From Sulfitobacter mediterraneus (lineage in GTDB: Bacteria > Pseudomonadota > Alphaproteobacteria > Rhodobacterales > Rhodobacteraceae): a DNA stretch of 64,000 bases. The notes under the pieces were generated by a model. That model worked only from the letters and a program-made list of their open reading frames with translations, was not told where the DNA came from and ran no database searches. Within the stretch, counting starts at the first letter, position 1, and each line of letters starts with the position of its first letter. Below, piece after piece: positions 61,869-64,000 of this stretch. Where the stretch lies: positions 1 to 64,000 of the forward strand of contig NZ_QBKU01000010.1 in assembly GCF_003054325.1 (NCBI RefSeq), read 5' to 3'. The position numbers and the translations under genes were made by a program.

Positions 61869-63464
61869 TTACTTTGTCACCTGCCAATAAGCGGCGGATG
61901 TCACAGCCTGACCTGTGGACCAGTTGGTCACATTGTCACGCAGTGCAGATTGTTCGATCTGCTGGAACATAACCACAAAAGGCGAGATTTCGCGGAATTC
62001 CTGTTGGATATCCAGATACATCTGAACCCGCTTGTCCCGGTCGTTCTCGGTCACTGCTGCGGCAACCTTTTCGGTCAGACCGCCCGCATCCCAACCGGTG
62101 CGCCATGCCAGAAGGCCGGTCGCATTGGCCGCGTCAGAGTTGTCAGGGTTGTAGGCAAAGGTGCCTGCGTTGGTCTGCGGATCAGGATAATCCGGACCCC
62201 ATGCCCCAAGGTAGACATCCAGTTCCCGCGCGCGGTAACGGGCAAGAATCTGTTTGGCTGTTCCCACGGTGATGTTGACCTTGATCCCGGCCTGCGCTGC
62301 CGCGTTCTGGAACGATTGACCGATCTCAATACGCTCCTGCGCTTCGCGTACACCGATCTCAACTTCGAGGTTCTCTACACCGGCAGCGGCCAGCAGTTCT
62401 TTGGCTTTTTCGATGTTGTAAGAGAACGGGTTCTCGTCCGAGGCACCCAGATAGGTGGCAGGCAGGAAGTTCTGGTGAATGGTATACTGCCCCTTGAGGA
62501 AGCTGTCGCGCATACCTTCATAGTCGATCAGGTATTTGAATGCCTGACGGACTTCTGGCTTGGACAGCTCAGGATGCTTCTGGTTCAGTGCCAGATACAT
62601 CAAACGGCCTTTCAGCTCGTCCACCACCTTGACGCCATCAGCGCCGGTTGCGCCTGCGATGTCTTCTGGGTTCAAGTTACGGGCAATGTCGATATCGCCG
62701 CGTTCCAGCAGCAAACGCTGCGAGGCGCTTTCAAGCACGTGACGTACGATCACACGCTGCATGGCAGGGGCGCCGCCGTAGTAATCGGCATTGGCTGACA
62801 TTGTGACGCTCTCGTTTGGCTTCCAACCGTCCAGCTTGTAGGGGCCGGAACCTGCGGAATTTGTCTTGAGCCATGTGTTGCCCATGTCGCCGTCAACTTC
62901 GTTGGCCATGACCACTTCTTTGTCGACGATGCCGCCGATGGTCGCAGTCAGGCAGTTCAGCACAAAGGAAGTCGCATAGCGCTTGTCCGTCGTGATCATA
63001 AGCTTGTTGCCGTCTGCGCGGATGGTATCCGCCGCGTTCTCAGGCGTAAATCCGAACTGCGTCAGAATGAACGCAGGGGTCTTGTTCAGGATCACCGCAC
63101 GTTGCAGCGAAAACGCCGCGTCCTCGGCCCGCACCGGATTGCCGGAATGGAACTTGACCCCCTCACGCATCGTAAAGGTGATGGTCATCCCGTCTTCGGA
63201 AACTTCCCAGCTTTCGGCGAGATCAGGCTTGTAGCCCGCGCCCAGATCCAGCGGATCAAGATTGACCAGACGGTTGTAGACGTTGCGGCTGATGTCGGAG
63301 CCTGCAAATTCAAAGCTTTCGGCCGGGTCAACGGTTGTCACATCGTCAATCCGGTGGGCAATCACCAGCATGTTGGCCGGTGTCTCGGCATGGGCCGCAA
63401 AGGACGAAACGCTGACCGCGATGCCAACCGCAGCGCTCGTCAATAATCGGTTAATAACATTCAT
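61869..63464 (-). CDS. dipeptide ABC transporter substrate-binding protein (DppA-like)
   Basis: 531-residue family 5 solute-binding protein with a signal peptide (about 1-26, ending AHAE). Typical segments: VTTVDPAESFEFAGSDISRNVYNRLV in pieces, LAESWEVSEDGMTITFTMREGVKFHSG, AGSGPYKLDGW, VRQAFKYLIDYEGM and DVYLGAWGPDYPDP. First gene of the dppABCDF-like operon. Adjacent to a membrane dipeptidase gene, so the ligand is probably a di- or short peptide. Confidence 0.92.
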   Translation of the reverse strand: MNVINRLLTSAAVGIAVSVSSFAAHAETPANMLVIAHRIDDVTTVDPAESFEFAGSDISRNVYNRLVNLDPLDLGAGYKPDLAESWEVSEDGMTITFTMREGVKFHSGNPVRAEDAAFSLQRAVILNKTPAFILTQFGFTPENAADTIRADGNKLMITTDKRYATSFVLNCLTATIGGIVDKEVVMANEVDGDMGNTWLKTNSAGSGPYKLDGWKPNESVTMSANADYYGGAPAMQRVIVRHVLESASQRLLLERGDIDIARNLNPEDIAGATGADGVKVVDELKGRLMYLALNQKHPELSKPEVRQAFKYLIDYEGMRDSFLKGQYTIHQNFLPATYLGASDENPFSYNIEKAKELLAAAGVENLEVEIGVREAQERIEIGQSFQNAAAQAGIKVNITVGTAKQILARYRARELDVYLGAWGPDYPDPQTNAGTFAYNPDNSDAANATGLLAWRTGWDAGGLTEKVAAAVTENDRDKRVQMYLDIQQEFREISPFVVMFQQIEQSALRDNVTNWSTGQAVTSAAYWQVTK

Positions 63465-63515
63465 TTTTAGAACCTCTCCCGTTCAGTTACGTTATCAAAT
63501 GCACGTGGCTTGGGC

Positions 63516-64000
63516 TTATTGGCCCCAGGTTTTTTCAAGCACACGCATCCAGTTTCCGTGACAAAGTTTGGTCATCAACGCATCGTTGTAACCGTGATTT
63601 GTCATGGCCTGTCTCAATTGGGGCAGCCCTGCACAAGACGTAAGCGCCTCAGGAACAATGGCCCCGTCATAGTCAGAGCCAAGACCCACACGGTCTTCGC
63701 CCAGATGTTCAATCAGATGATCCAGATGGCGCAGCATCTGCGTTAGCGGCACCTCTGCCAACATGCGCCCGTCATCGCGCAAGAAGGCCACCGCAAAGTT
63801 AAGCCCGACCATACCATCGCTTTCGCGGATCGCGGCAAGTTGTCTGTCGGTCAGGTTGCGGCTGTGCGGGCAGATGGCATGGGCGTTGGAATGGGTGGCC
63901 ACCAATGGCTTGGTCGAATGCCGCGCCACGTCCCAAAAGCCGGCCTCGTTCAAATGCGACAGATCGACCATGATGCCCAACTCGTCGCAACGTTTGACCA
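63516..64000 (-). CDS. membrane dipeptidase (peptidase M19), C-terminal part
   Basis: The last 161 residues of a renal-dipeptidase-type zinc peptidase; the gene continues past the window edge. Motifs: the start KRCDELGIMVDLSHLNEAGF with metal region, PLVATHSNAHAICPHSRNLTD in pieces, GLNFAVAFL, and VGLGSDYDGA with a catalytic Asp. It ends 51 bp upstream of the binding-protein gene on the same strand. Probably cleaves imported or periplasmic dipeptides, including D-amino-acid ones in some relatives. Confidence 0.9.
   Translation of the reverse strand, partial: VKRCDELGIMVDLSHLNEAGFWDVARHSTKPLVATHSNAHAICPHSRNLTDRQLAAIRESDGMVGLNFAVAFLRDDGRMLAEVPLTQMLRHLDHLIEHLGEDRVGLGSDYDGAIVPEALTSCAGLPQLRQAMTNHGYNDALMTKLCHGNWMRVLEKTWGQ

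Noticed and set aside
61578-62798. Open plus-strand frame of about 400 codons opposite the dipeptide transporter genes
   Set aside because: Antisense shadow crossing the boundary of two clear genes.
1-64000. CRISPR array or rRNA operon
   Set aside because: No regularly spaced repeats and no rRNA sequence were seen anywhere in the window.

Overview
The window looks like a chromosomal segment of a marine alphaproteobacterium of the Rhodobacteraceae (Roseobacter group). The basis is family-level recognition: the his gene arrangement, an aa3-type ctaD, a stand-alone Lrp/AsnC sensor domain, DUF3489/DUF2924/serine-recombinase mobile genes, GC-rich codon use with long open antisense frames, and three tRNA genes. 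No species can be named from the sequence alone.

Layout. Positions 1-190 hold the right end of an IS3-like insertion sequence. Positions 0.5-8 kb carry signalling genes: a triple-GAF class III cyclase, a glutathione S-transferase, a SAM-cyclase-AAA-TPR giant and a methyltransferase. A non-coding stretch with a 176-bp MITE-like element follows (8128-8303). From 8.9 to 26.8 kb is a dense metal and redox island. It contains a solitary Rieske protein, a Crp/Fnr-type regulator, a DUF411 protein, a CDF exporter and a TVP38 protein. Then comes a run of plus-strand genes: a CSCC-containing BNR protein, a two-component pair, an L,D-transpeptidase, a cytochrome c, a small lipoprotein, a Met-rich cytochrome c', a diheme cytochrome c, a multicopper oxidase, another cytochrome c and a DsbA. 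CopZ, CopA, a CueR regulator and a second L,D-transpeptidase complete it. From 27.6 to 30.8 kb are a tyrosine integrase and a DUF3489-DUF2924-serine recombinase module, ending against tRNA-Tyr. To the right lies ordinary chromosome: rlmB, hisEFA/HB, ctaD, pabB, lipB, tRNA-Gly and tRNA-Leu. At 49.5-58.3 kb is a LacI-controlled YtfQRT/YjfF-type sugar ABC transporter with galactonate dehydratase, an SDR dehydrogenase and aldose epimerase. At 58.3-64 kb is a dipeptide-type ABC transporter with a partial membrane dipeptidase.

How the genes work together. Three promoters (12952-12982 minus, 22280-22310 minus, 22358-22388 plus) share the CueR architecture: a -35 hexamer, exactly 19 bp of dyad-containing spacer, and a -10 hexamer. 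They drive the TVP38-CDF-DUF411 operon, copZ and copA. The CueR-type protein encoded just after copA has the CX7C metal loop, so it is the obvious regulator. The long plus-strand run (13061-22056) places a multicopper oxidase among four c-type cytochromes, a Met-rich haem protein, thiol chemistry and a cell-wall transpeptidase. I read it as a periplasmic copper-handling and envelope-protection system that is possibly undescribed as a unit. Two FNR-like boxes (10167-10180 and 16549-16562) suggest that oxygen or nitric-oxide signals are also integrated. The sugar region fits an oxidative (De Ley-Doudoroff type) galactose route.

Limits. All functions are assigned by reading motifs and family resemblance; no database search was run. 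Start codons marked as chosen are judgements from Shine-Dalgarno position, overlaps and family length.
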